A stretch of DNA of 20,928 nt from Clostridiaceae bacterium (GTDB lineage: Bacteria; Bacillota; Clostridia; Oscillospirales; Acutalibacteraceae): contig JAEDML010000003.1 in NCBI GenBank assembly GCA_016303035.1, forward strand, positions 1-20,928, given 5' to 3'. The notes beneath the pieces are model-generated. The model searched no databases, was not told the origin of the DNA, and was given only the letters and a program-made list of their open reading frames with translations. This document shows positions 6,824 to 14,608 of this stretch, piece by piece; position 1 is the stretch's first letter; each line of letters starts with the position of its first letter. The position numbers were made by a program, and so were the translations under genes.

Positions 6824-7845
6824 TGGCAACAGAAATTGGAATTGATTTAGGCACCTCAAAAACCGTTATTTTTTCAAGCTCAAAGGTGGTTTTGGAATTA
6901 CCGAGCGTTGTCACGGTGGATTCCGAAAGCTTCGAGCCTGTATACTACGGCGAAAAGGCGCGTCAGACCTTGGGCAGAACACCCGACAGTCTTGTATGCG
7001 TCTCCCCTGTGGAGCGCGGCGTTATTGCCGATTACGACATAGCTGAGCTTATGCTTAAAAACTATATGCATCAGGCGTTCGGAAATAAAATCATACGCCC
7101 GAGCATAATAGCAACCTTGCCGACAGGGCTTACCGAGCTTCAGCACCACTCCCTTGCAAATGTTGTCGAATCAAGCGGAGGACGCAATATATCGGTAATC
7201 GAAAGTCCGCTTGCGGTAGCATTCGGCCTGGGGCTTGACTTTTCGGTTCCGCACGGAGTGCTGATTGTGGATATCGGCGCCGGCACTACCGATATAGCGG
7301 TTATATCAATGGGCGGCGTTGCGGTATGCGATTCCTTTAAAACGGCGTCGGGCGACCTTGATGTACAGATTGCAAGGTATATAAGAAAGGAATATAATAT
7401 AGAGATAGGTCCGCTGACTGCTGAGATGATAAAAAAACGCATAGGCAGCGCTCTTCCGCGCCCTGTGGAGATTGCAATGGTGGCAAAGGGGCGCAATGTG
7501 TTTACGGGACTGCCCGAAAGCTTTGAAATTTCTTCGGGCGAGGTGCTCGAAGCAATTTCCGAAACGCTCGATTCTATCTGCGGCGGAATCCGTCAGGTGC
7601 TTAACCGCACCGACCCCGACCTTGTGGCGGATATTACCGGCGACGGACTTTACCTTGCCGGCGGCGGCGCGCTGCTGTTCGGTCTGCCCGAATACATTTC
7701 GGAATATACGGGTATTGAGGTGCATTTGCTTGATGACCCCGCGCACAGCGTTGTAAAGGGCGCGGCGGCGGCGCTGAAAAAACCGCAGCTGCTTAAAAAT
7801 GTCGATTATCAGCTGCGTTCGATAAAAGAATTGATTGTTGAATAA
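6823..7845 (+). CDS. mreB: MreB/Mbl-family actin-like protein, divergent paralogue
   Basis: MreB-family ATPases form membrane-bound filaments that guide cell-wall synthesis. The 340-residue protein covers the whole family fold: phosphate-1 loop GIDLGTSKT (6-14), LPTGLTE (99-105), phosphate-2 loop VDIGAGTTD (149-157) and the adenosine motif GGGALL near 284-289. Several otherwise near-invariant positions differ: GTANT is GTSKT, GGGTTE is GAGTTD, and the EEP motif carrying the proposed catalytic glutamate (E131 in Thermotoga MreB) reads ESP, with serine at 128. ATP binding should be intact but hydrolysis may be altered. mreC and mreD are not adjacent, which suggests a secondary MreB/Mbl-like copy. 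The start overlaps the comF stop (TAATG), and the infC promoter begins only a few bases after its stop. Confidence 0.88.
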   Translation: MATEIGIDLGTSKTVIFSSSKVVLELPSVVTVDSESFEPVYYGEKARQTLGRTPDSLVCVSPVERGVIADYDIAELMLKNYMHQAFGNKIIRPSIIATLPTGLTELQHHSLANVVESSGGRNISVIESPLAVAFGLGLDFSVPHGVLIVDIGAGTTDIAVISMGGVAVCDSFKTASGDLDVQIARYIRKEYNIEIGPLTAEMIKKRIGSALPRPVEIAMVAKGRNVFTGLPESFEISSGEVLEAISETLDSICGGIRQVLNRTDPDLVADITGDGLYLAGGGALLFGLPEYISEYTGIEVHLLDDPAHSVVKGAAAALKKPQLLKNVDYQLRSIKELIVE

Positions 7846-7852
7846 AAAATAC

Positions 7853-7880
7853 TTGACAAAAGCAAATTTTGTGATAAAAT
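7853..7880 (+). promoter_or_regulatory. Promoter of the infC-rpmI-rplT operon
   Basis: A perfect -35 TTGACA (7853-7858), a 16-base spacer and an extended -10 TGATAAAAT (7872-7880) lie just after the MreB-like gene. The predicted start is near 7887, leaving a leader of about 180 bases before infC. Confidence 0.8.
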
Positions 7881-7883
7881 ATC

Positions 7884-8010
7884 ACTTACAGTGAAGCAGT
7901 ACGTTTAATCGTCCTCACCTGCGGGATTTACCCGTACGGTCAATAGTAAGTTAAGGCTTTTTTGCTATGCTTATTTTTGCGCGGACGTATTATGCGTCCG
8001 CGCTTTATGT
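7884..8010 (+). promoter_or_regulatory. Structured infC leader with attenuator hairpin (L20-leader-like)
   Basis: Firmicute infC-rpmI-rplT operons are commonly controlled by an RNA leader bound by ribosomal protein L20, which favours premature termination. The visible pairings fit such a leader: basal stem ACTTAC (7884-7889) with GTAAGT (7946-7951); GTACG (7899-7903) with CGTAC (7933-7937); and an overlapping CGGG (7922-7925) with CCCG (7931-7934), which would compete with the previous stem. A strong GC-rich hairpin follows, GCGCGGACG (7979-7987) with CGTCCGCGC (7995-8003), then the moderate U-tail TTTATGTT. L20 as ligand is inferred from operon content and position; I cannot score a covariance model. 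Confidence 0.6.
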
Positions 8011-8011
8011 T
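7979..8011 (+). terminator. Attenuator terminator in the infC leader
   Basis: Nine perfect GC-rich pairs (7979-7987 with 7995-8003) plus two inner pairs close a three-base loop, followed by TTTATGTT. The hairpin lies upstream of the infC SD, so termination here would abort the operon before any gene. The U-tail is interrupted, so efficiency may be conditional. Confidence 0.6.
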
Positions 8012-8065
8012 ACCGCGGTAAATTTGCCGCAGTGTCTTTTACTTATTTTTCGGAGGTGTATTAAC

Positions 8066-8584
8066 ATCAGCAGCAAAGAACTTGCCATCAATGAGAACAT
8101 TAAATTCAAAGAAGTCCGCGTGATAGGGTCCGACGGCGCTCAGCTCGGCATTCTTCCGATAGCCAAAGCGCTCGATATTGCCTATGCGGCAGATCTGGAT
8201 CTTGTAAACATTTCCCCTAACGCCGAGCCGCCGGTATGTAAGGTAATGGATTACGGCAAATACCGTTTTGAGCAGGCTAAGCGTGAAAAGGAACAGCGCA
8301 AAAACCAGAAAATTATCGAAACAAAGGAAATCCGTCTCGGGCTCAGCATTGATGTTCACGATTTTGAAACCAAGGGTAATCATGCAAAGCGCTTTCTTGA
8401 GGACGGCAACAAGGTAAAGGTTTCCATCCGTTTTAGGGGCCGCGAGCTCGGTCATCCCGAAATCGGGTACGACACCATGAACCGTTTTGCCGAATACTGC
8501 AAGGATTTTTGCGTGGTTGAAAAGGCTGCTAAAATGGAGGGACGTAATATGCTTATGTTCCTTGCCCCGAAAACCGGTAAGTAA
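8066..8584 (+). CDS. infC: Translation initiation factor IF-3
   Basis: IF-3 binds the 30S subunit, blocks premature 50S joining and checks start-codon/initiator-tRNA pairing. The product has the N-terminal domain (start-SSKELAINENI...), the lysine/arginine-rich linker (FEQAKREKEQRKNQK) and the C-terminal ribosome-binding domain ending MEGRNMLMFLAPK. I place the start at ATC 8066 (172 residues), nine bases after GGAGG (8052-8056); it aligns with the ISKD-type N-terminus of known IF-3. ATT 8060 is in frame but only three bases from the SD. No ATG, GTG or TTG gives a sensible start: ATG 7967 would read through the attenuator hairpin and add 33 unrelated residues. Non-canonical starts in infC are a known autoregulatory device, since IF-3 discriminates against them. 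First gene of the infC-rpmI-rplT operon. Confidence 0.95.
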   Translation: MSSKELAINENIKFKEVRVIGSDGAQLGILPIAKALDIAYAADLDLVNISPNAEPPVCKVMDYGKYRFEQAKREKEQRKNQKIIETKEIRLGLSIDVHDFETKGNHAKRFLEDGNKVKVSIRFRGRELGHPEIGYDTMNRFAEYCKDFCVVEKAAKMEGRNMLMFLAPKTGK

Positions 8585-8614
8585 TCAAGATAATATTTTT
8601 AGGGAGGACTTAAA

Positions 8615-8812
8615 ATGCCTAAGATCAAAACACACAGCGGCGCAAAGAAACGCTTTAAGCTCACAAAAACCGGCAAGGTTAAGCGCGCTCACGCTTTCAA
8701 GTCGCACATACTCAACAAGAAGACCACCAAGCGCAAGAGAAATCTTCGCAAGGTAGTTGTCGCCGATGCTACAAATGTTGCAAAGGTAAAGAAAATGATT
8801 CCTTATAAATAA
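8615..8812 (+). CDS. rpmI: 50S ribosomal protein L35 (bL35)
   Basis: Small, very basic 65-residue protein of the large ribosomal subunit, full length for bL35. The characteristic start MPKIKTHSGAKKRFK, the central SHILNKKTTKRKRNLR and the end VKKMIPYK are all present. A strong GGGAGG (8602-8607) lies seven bases before the ATG. It sits between infC and rplT, the canonical bacterial order, and should share their attenuated transcript. Confidence 0.98.
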   Translation: MPKIKTHSGAKKRFKLTKTGKVKRAHAFKSHILNKKTTKRKRNLRKVVVADATNVAKVKKMIPYK

Positions 8813-8840
8813 GGTTTACTTGAAAGTGGAGGTTATATAA

Positions 8841-9200
8841 ATGGCTCGTGTTAAAGGTGCGTTAGCAACACGCAAAAGAAGAAAAAAGACATTAAAGCTT
8901 GCCAAAGGCTATTTCGGCGCCAAATCCAAGCTTTTTAAAACAGCGAAAGAAGCTGTTATGAAATCGGGCAACTATGCCTATATAGGACGCAGACAAAAGA
9001 AGCGCGACTTCCGCCGCCTGTGGATTACCCGTATTTCCGCAGCCGCAAAGATGAACGGTATGAACTATTCAACCTTCATCAACGGACTTAATAAAGCCGG
9101 CGTGCAGATCAACCGCAAGATGCTTGCCGACCTCGCCGTTAATGACGCGGCAGGCTTTACAGCTCTTGTAAAGACCGCTACAAAAGCGCTCGAAAAGTAA
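8841..9200 (+). CDS. rplT: 50S ribosomal protein L20 (bL20), probable operon autoregulator
   Basis: 119-residue, full-length bL20. It has the long basic N-terminal extension (MARVKGALATRKRRKK), the YFGAKSKLFKTAKE segment, and the globular C-terminal part (RRLWITRISAA, GLNKAGVQINRKMLADLA). bL20 binds 23S rRNA and is essential early in 50S assembly. In Firmicutes it also binds its own operon leader through a site mimicking 23S rRNA; the leader at 7884-8010 is the likely target here. GGAGG at 8828-8832 lies eight bases before the ATG. A terminator hairpin follows directly. Confidence 0.98.
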   Translation: MARVKGALATRKRRKKTLKLAKGYFGAKSKLFKTAKEAVMKSGNYAYIGRRQKKRDFRRLWITRISAAAKMNGMNYSTFINGLNKAGVQINRKMLADLAVNDAAGFTALVKTATKALEK

Positions 9201-9206
9201 TTTTGT

Positions 9207-9239
9207 TCGCTCGGGGGATTTTCTCTCCGAGCGACTTTT
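9207..9239 (+). terminator. Intrinsic terminator after rplT
   Basis: TCGCTCGGGGG (9207-9217) pairs with TCTCCGAGCGA (9224-9234), 11 pairs including two G-U, with a six-base loop. The tail is CTTTTGATTTTC. It ends the infC operon, though the moderate U-tail could allow read-through into the next genes, for which no promoter is visible. Confidence 0.75.
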
Positions 9240-9272
9240 GATTTTCAAATGGGTAAAAAGGGAGGGAGCTTT

Positions 9273-10058
9273 ATGTACGCCTTCAGGTCTGTTACCGGAA
9301 AAGAAAATTCACTTATCAAGCTTGTTTCCGCGCTGCAAAGCTCTGCAAAGGCACGGCGTGAGAACGGCCTTTTCGTGCTTGAGGGACTGCGTATCTGCGA
9401 TGATGCGGCGGATAACGGAATAAGGTTTGATAAGTTAATTGTCAGCGAAACCGCCCTTTTAAAATATGATGAATATATCGGCCGCTTTGCCGAAAATTCG
9501 GAGGATTGCGTCCGCGTGCCGGACAGTATTTTTAAAAAGATAAGCGATACCTCCTCTCCTCAGGGTATTATCGCCGTCTGCAAAAGCGGCAGTACGCCGT
9601 CATACGGAATAGACCGCAGCGGAAGATATATCGTGCTTGAGAATGTAGCCGACCCGTCAAACCTCGGCGCCGTTTCGCGCACGGCGGAGGCGCTCGGAGC
9701 TTCAGGTATAATTCTCACCGCAGGCGGCTGCGACCCTTACAGCCCCAAGGCGCTTCGCGCCTCAATGGGCACCCTTTTACGCGTTCCGGTTATTGTTACA
9801 GATAATCTGCCGGAACTTATCTCGCAAAACGGTCTTAAAGCCTACGCCTGCGTGGTTGACAGAAACGCTTCTCCTATAAGCTCTGTCACTTTTTCCGACG
9901 GCTGTGCCGTTATGATAGGCAACGAAGCTAACGGACTTACGGAATCCGCCGTAAACGCGGCAACGCAGTCTGTCACTATTCCTATGCAAGGCAGGGCGGA
10001 ATCGCTCAACGCCGCGGCTGCGGCGGCAATCGCCGTGTGGGAGATGATGAGACAGTAA
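9273..10058 (+). CDS. TrmH/SpoU-family RNA 2'-O-methyltransferase
   Basis: SPOUT enzymes of this family use S-adenosylmethionine to methylate a ribose 2'-OH in tRNA or rRNA. The product has an N-terminal substrate-binding domain (about 1-100, with ENGLFVLEGLRI) and a knotted catalytic domain with motif 1 NVADPSNLGAVSRTAEA (about 124-140, containing the key N and R), motif 2 GNEANGL (about 215-221) and motif 3 IPMQGRAESLNAAAA (about 236-250). I choose ATG 9273 (261 residues) over in-frame ATG 9249 because GGAGGG at 9261-9266 is six bases from 9273. The substrate (23S rRNA as in RlmB-like or YsgA-type proteins, or tRNA) cannot be told from sequence. It shares TAATG with dprA. Confidence 0.9.
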   Translation: MYAFRSVTGKENSLIKLVSALQSSAKARRENGLFVLEGLRICDDAADNGIRFDKLIVSETALLKYDEYIGRFAENSEDCVRVPDSIFKKISDTSSPQGIIAVCKSGSTPSYGIDRSGRYIVLENVADPSNLGAVSRTAEALGASGIILTAGGCDPYSPKALRASMGTLLRVPVIVTDNLPELISQNGLKAYACVVDRNASPISSVTFSDGCAVMIGNEANGLTESAVNAATQSVTIPMQGRAESLNAAAAAAIAVWEMMRQ

Positions 10059-11182
10059 TGGAATATATTATTTGGCTTCAGCTTGTAATGAATTACGGCA
10101 ACAACCGAGTATCCCGCGTGTTTGCGTATTTTAAGGACGCAAAGGCGGTTTTTACCGCCGACCGCGCAGAGCGCGAAAAAAGCGGGGCTTTCACAAGGGC
10201 GGAGCTTGATAAAATGGATAAGCTTCCGCTTTCAAAGGCGCAGGAAATATTAAATAAATGCCGTAAGCTCGGTATTGTTCCCATAGCAATAGGAGATAAA
10301 GACTTTCCCGTATGTCTGTCGGCAATCGAAAATCCGCCGCTTGTAATTTATGTAAAGGGTAAGCTGCCCGATTTTGACGATACGCCGTCAATATGCATAG
10401 TAGGTCCTAGAAATGTTTCGGATTTCGGTAAAAGGGCGGCGTTTTCGCTCGCCTCACGGCTTTCAAGAGCCGGCTTTATAATCGTCAGCGGAGGCGCGGT
10501 CGGAAGCGATACATACGCCCATTCGGGAGCGCTGAAATTCGGCGGCGTAACCGTGCTTGTAATGGGCTGTGGAATAAATTACGGCTATCTTAAGGAAAAC
10601 GCGGAGCTTCGTGATAAAGTCGTTAAAAACGGCTGTCTTATAAGCGAATATCCGCCCGATACGCCTGCGTCTCCCTATAATTTCCCCGTAAGAAACAGAA
10701 TAATGTCGGCGCTTTGCGTCGGCACCGTGGTTATAGAAGCGCATAAAAAAAGCGGAGCGCTTATAACAGCGGCGCATGCAAATAATCAGGGAAGAGATGT
10801 TTTTGTAATACCCGGCTCGCCCGAAAATAAGGCATACGAAGGCTCTAACGCGCTTTTGCGCGACGGTGCAAAGCCGCTATTAGACGCTTCGGATATTTTT
10901 AATGAATATATTGTCCGCTTTCCTGATAAAATCAATATAGAAAAGGCGTTTGAAAAGCCCTCGGAAGAAAAGGAAAATAAAAACAAACCAAAATTATTAC
11001 CCGAGGGACTTTCCAAAGAAGCAAAAATAGTATATAATCATTTAAACGGTTCTAAATTTTATCCCGAGGATATAAAAGATACGGGACTTTCGGACGATGA
11101 GTTGATTTCCGCGCTGACAGAGCTTGAAATTTCGCTTGTAATAAAGGCGAAGCCGGGCGGTCAGTACGAAATCGTTGATTGA
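10058..11182 (+). CDS. dprA: DNA-processing protein DprA (Smf)
   Basis: DprA binds incoming single-stranded DNA and loads RecA during transformation; it is also widespread in species not known to be competent. The 374-residue protein has a helical N-terminal region, a Rossmann-like domain with IVGPRNVSDFGKRAA (about 114-128), SGGAVGSDTYAHSGAL, LISEYPPDTPASPYNFPVRNRIMSAL (split across about 205-230) and SGALITAAHANNQGRDVF, and a C-terminal winged helix (about 310-374). The usual SGLARGID loop reads SGGAVGSD, without the arginine; similar GGA-G variants occur in the family. I prefer ATG 10058, overlapping the upstream stop as TAATG, over GTG 10037, because MEYIIWLQL fits family N-termini. The dprA-topA-trmFO order matches Bacillus. 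Confidence 0.94.
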   Translation: MEYIIWLQLVMNYGNNRVSRVFAYFKDAKAVFTADRAEREKSGAFTRAELDKMDKLPLSKAQEILNKCRKLGIVPIAIGDKDFPVCLSAIENPPLVIYVKGKLPDFDDTPSICIVGPRNVSDFGKRAAFSLASRLSRAGFIIVSGGAVGSDTYAHSGALKFGGVTVLVMGCGINYGYLKENAELRDKVVKNGCLISEYPPDTPASPYNFPVRNRIMSALCVGTVVIEAHKKSGALITAAHANNQGRDVFVIPGSPENKAYEGSNALLRDGAKPLLDASDIFNEYIVRFPDKINIEKAFEKPSEEKENKNKPKLLPEGLSKEAKIVYNHLNGSKFYPEDIKDTGLSDDELISALTELEISLVIKAKPGGQYEIVD

Positions 11183-11201
11183 TAAAATACGGAGGTAATA
11201 T

Positions 11202-13292
11202 ATGTCTAAGCTTGTTATTGTGGAGTCTCCGACCAAGGTTAAAAGCGTTCAGAAATATCTTGGAAAGGACTATACGGTTATGGCCTCTATGGGGCATATC
11301 CGCGATTTGCCCAAATCAAAGCTCGGCGTTGATATAGAAAACGGCTTTAAGCCGCAGTACATCAATATGGCGGAGAAAAAGGAGCTTATAAAGTCGCTTA
11401 AAACCGCCGCGGCAAACAGTGATGAGGTTTATCTTGCAACCGACCCTGATAGAGAGGGAGAGGCCATATCCTGGCACCTTGCGCAGATACTGGCGCTTGA
11501 TTTAAACGATAAAAACCGCATAGCCTTTAACGAAATTACCGAAAGCGGAATAAAGGCGGGCATTGCGTCTCCCCATAAAATAGATTTGAACCTTGTGGAT
11601 GCTCAGCAGGCGCGTCGAGTGCTTGACCGTATCGTCGGTTACAAATTAAGCCCCTTCCTTTGGAAAAAGGTCAAGAGCGGTCTTTCCGCAGGACGCGTTC
11701 AGACCGTGGCGCTGAGACTTATTGTCGAGCGCGAGCGCGAAATTGAAAAATTCGTAAGCGAGGAATACTGGTCGATAGACGCAAAGCTTACAAAAAGCAG
11801 AAAAAACTTTTTTGCAAAGCTATTCGGCACGGCTGACGGTAAGAAGATAGATACGATTCCCGACGGGGAGAGCGCAAAGAAAATCGTAGACTCGCTTGAA
11901 AACGCCGAATACAAGGTAACCGAGCTTAAAAAAGGCACGCGCAATAAACAGCCGGTTCCGCCCTTTATAACCTCTACCCTTCAGCAGGAGGCTTCGAGAA
12001 AGCTGGGCTTTACCGGTCAGCGCACTATGAGAATTGCTCAGCAGCTTTATGAGGGAGTCGATGTTCCGGGCTACGGTACCGTAGGTCTTATTACCTATAT
12101 GCGTACCGACTCTCTCCGTATTTCGGAGGAGGCGCGAAGCGCCGCTACCCGTTATATTACCGAGCGTTACGGTGCGAATTATCTGCCTAAAACACCTAGA
12201 TATTTTAAAACAAAGAGCGGCGCGCAGGACGCGCACGAGGCTATACGCCCAACTATTATAAATATTACGCCCGAAATAGCTTCATCGGCGCTTACCGCCG
12301 AGCAGTATAAGCTTTACAAGCTCATTTGGGAACGCTTTATTGCGTCGCTTATGGCGGCATGCGTACAGAATACGGTTTCTGTAGGTATAACCGCAGGCGA
12401 TTATCTTTTTAAGGCCAGCGGCTACAGCGTTAAATTTGACGGCTTTACGGTGCTTTATGTAGAGGGAAAGGACGAGGACGGCGAAGACGAATCCAGCCTT
12501 CCCGATATGCAGGTCGGCGATGTGCTTAAGCTAAAGGAGCTTAGCCCCAATCAGCACTTTACACAGCCGCCGGCACGGTATACCGAGCCTACGCTTATTA
12601 AGGCGCTTGATGAAAACGGAATCGGCCGTCCGTCAACCTATGCTCCGATAATCTCCAACATACTTCAGCGCGACTATATCGAGCGTGAGAAAAAGTCGTT
12701 AAAGCCGACACAGCTCGGCACCGTTGTAGTAGATTTAATAACCGAATATTTCAAGAAAATCGTAGATGTAAAGTTTACGGCAAACCTTGAACAGCAGCTT
12801 GATAAGATAGGTTCCGGCGATATAAACTGGGTTGATACCATATCCGATTTTTATAAGGATTTTGACGCGCTTTATAAAAAGGCCGAAAGCTCTATGGACG
12901 GCAAGCGCGTCAAGGTGCCTGAGGTAGAGACCGATGTTGTCTGCGATAAATGCGGACGGAAAATGGTAATAAAAAGCGGCAGATTCGGTAAATTCCTTGC
13001 ATGTCCCGGATATCCCGACTGTAAAAACACCAAGCCGCTTCCCGAGGACGAGGTAAAACAGCCCTGCCCGAAATGCGGCGCAAAGCTTGTAAAACGAATT
13101 TCAAAAAAGGGCAAAAAGTTTTACGGCTGTTCAAACTATCCGCAGTGCGATTTTGCGTCTCCCGGAGTACCTACGGGCGAAATCTGTAAGGAGTGCGGAA
13201 GCTATATTATAAGCGGTCTGCGCGGCAGAAAATACTGTATGAATTCCGACTGTCCCACACGGGCTAAGGGTAAGACAAAGGAAAAGAAATAA
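11202..13292 (+). CDS. topA: DNA topoisomerase I (type IA)
   Basis: TopA relaxes negative supercoils by transient cleavage of one strand. The 696-residue product begins with a TOPRIM domain (LVIVESPTK at 4-12; D81-x-D83-x-E85 in ATDPDREGE). The active-site tyrosine is Y299 in GLITYMRTDS. Other family motifs include SAGRVQTVALRLI and GIGRPSTYAPII. The C-terminus has three four-cysteine zinc motifs: CDKC...CPGYPDC, CPKC...CSNYPQC and a less regular CKEC...CMNSDC. GGAGG at 11191-11195 is six bases before the ATG. The stop overlaps the trmFO start as TAATG. Length and architecture are normal for Firmicutes. Confidence 0.98.
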   Translation: MSKLVIVESPTKVKSVQKYLGKDYTVMASMGHIRDLPKSKLGVDIENGFKPQYINMAEKKELIKSLKTAAANSDEVYLATDPDREGEAISWHLAQILALDLNDKNRIAFNEITESGIKAGIASPHKIDLNLVDAQQARRVLDRIVGYKLSPFLWKKVKSGLSAGRVQTVALRLIVEREREIEKFVSEEYWSIDAKLTKSRKNFFAKLFGTADGKKIDTIPDGESAKKIVDSLENAEYKVTELKKGTRNKQPVPPFITSTLQQEASRKLGFTGQRTMRIAQQLYEGVDVPGYGTVGLITYMRTDSLRISEEARSAATRYITERYGANYLPKTPRYFKTKSGAQDAHEAIRPTIINITPEIASSALTAEQYKLYKLIWERFIASLMAACVQNTVSVGITAGDYLFKASGYSVKFDGFTVLYVEGKDEDGEDESSLPDMQVGDVLKLKELSPNQHFTQPPARYTEPTLIKALDENGIGRPSTYAPIISNILQRDYIEREKKSLKPTQLGTVVVDLITEYFKKIVDVKFTANLEQQLDKIGSGDINWVDTISDFYKDFDALYKKAESSMDGKRVKVPEVETDVVCDKCGRKMVIKSGRFGKFLACPGYPDCKNTKPLPEDEVKQPCPKCGAKLVKRISKKGKKFYGCSNYPQCDFASPGVPTGEICKECGSYIISGLRGRKYCMNSDCPTRAKGKTKEKK

Positions 13293-14608
13293 TGAAAAAA
13301 ATAACCGTTGTCGGCGCAGGCCTTGCAGGATGCGAGGCGGCGTTTACGATAGCAGAGAGCGGATTTTCGGTAGATTTAATAGAGATGAAGCCTTCCCGTA
13401 TGTCTCCTGCCCATCACAGCGCAAATTTTGCCGAGCTTGTCTGTTCAAATTCGCTTAAGGCTTCACGCATAGATTCCGCCGCGGGACTTTTAAAGGAGGA
13501 AATGCGGCGCTTAGGCTCAGTTTGCCTTAAAGCCGCCGACGCTTCGTCGGTCGCGGCAGGCGGTGCGCTTGCGGTTGACCGCAGTATCTTCTCCCAAATC
13601 GTAACCGAAAAAATAAAGTCCCATAAAAATATAAATGTAATAGAAAAAACGGCGGATAAGGTTCCCGATAGCGGCATAACCGTTATCGCAACAGGTCCGC
13701 TTACCGACGGGGAGCTTGCTTCCGATATAGAAAGAAAATGCGGGGCGAAAAGCCTTAGCTTTTTTGACGCCGCCGCGCCGATTGTCTTAGCGGACAGCAT
13801 AGATTTTGACAAGGCGTTTTACGCTTCAAGGTATGATAGGGGCGACAACGATTATATAAACTGCCCCTTAAACCGAGAAGAATACACCGCGTTTTATAAT
13901 GAGCTGATAAATGCGGAATCTGCCGTTCTTAAGGATTTTGACAAGCCTTTAAATGTGTACGAGGGCTGTATGCCGGTGGAAATTCTTGCAAAACGCGGCG
14001 AGGATTCAATACGCTTCGGTCCCCTAAAGCCTGTCGGACTGCGCGACCCTAGAACGGGGCACCGTCCGTGGGCGGCGGTTCAGTTAAGGCGTGAAAATGC
14101 CGACGCTACTATGTTTAATATGGTCGGTTTTCAAACAAATCTTAAGTTCGGCGAGCAAAAAAGAGTCTTTTCAATGATACCCGGCCTTGAAAATGCCGAA
14201 TTTGTAAGATACGGCGTTATGCACCGCAATTCCTTTATAAATTCACCCAAGATACTAAACCGTGATTTATCTTTAAAATCGGACCAAAACGTCTTTTTTG
14301 CCGGACAGATAACCGGTGTAGAGGGGTATATGGAGTCGGCGGCATGCGGAATTATCGCCGGTATTAACGCCGTAAGAAGGGCGCAGGAAAAAGAACCGCT
14401 TGTTTTGCCGAGATTTTCAATGATAGGCGCATTGCTTAATTATATATGTGATGAAACCAACGCAAATTTCCAGCCTATGGGGGCAAATTTCGGAATTTTA
14501 CCGCCGCTTGATACAAATATCCGCGATAAAAGGGAGCGCTACGGTGCGCTGTCACAGCGGTCGCTTAGGTGGTTTGATGAAAACGAATATAAAGGAGAAA
14601 CAAAATGA
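13292..14608 (+). CDS. trmFO: Folate/FAD-dependent tRNA m5U54 methyltransferase TrmFO
   Basis: TrmFO methylates U54 of the tRNA T-loop using methylenetetrahydrofolate and FAD. The 438-residue protein starts with the FAD dinucleotide-binding motif VVGAGLAGCEAA (6-17), then MSPAHHSANFAELVCSNSLK with catalytic-type C51. The second conserved cysteine is C226 in YEGCMPVEI. Further family blocks are RFGPLKPVGL, MVGFQTNLKFGEQKRV and FFAGQITGVEGYMESAA. It follows topA directly, as in Bacillus, and its stop overlaps the plsX start as ATGA. Confidence 0.98.
   Translation: MKKITVVGAGLAGCEAAFTIAESGFSVDLIEMKPSRMSPAHHSANFAELVCSNSLKASRIDSAAGLLKEEMRRLGSVCLKAADASSVAAGGALAVDRSIFSQIVTEKIKSHKNINVIEKTADKVPDSGITVIATGPLTDGELASDIERKCGAKSLSFFDAAAPIVLADSIDFDKAFYASRYDRGDNDYINCPLNREEYTAFYNELINAESAVLKDFDKPLNVYEGCMPVEILAKRGEDSIRFGPLKPVGLRDPRTGHRPWAAVQLRRENADATMFNMVGFQTNLKFGEQKRVFSMIPGLENAEFVRYGVMHRNSFINSPKILNRDLSLKSDQNVFFAGQITGVEGYMESAACGIIAGINAVRRAQEKEPLVLPRFSMIGALLNYICDETNANFQPMGANFGILPPLDTNIRDKRERYGALSQRSLRWFDENEYKGETK

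Noticed and set aside
7967..8065. 33-codon N-terminal extension of infC from ATG 7967
   Set aside because: It runs through the attenuator hairpin, has no well-placed SD and encodes residues unlike any IF-3; the strong GGAGG at 8052 marks the true start.
9249..9272. Upstream ATG for the TrmH-family gene
   Set aside because: The SD GGAGGG at 9261-9266 lies downstream of it and is correctly spaced for ATG 9273.
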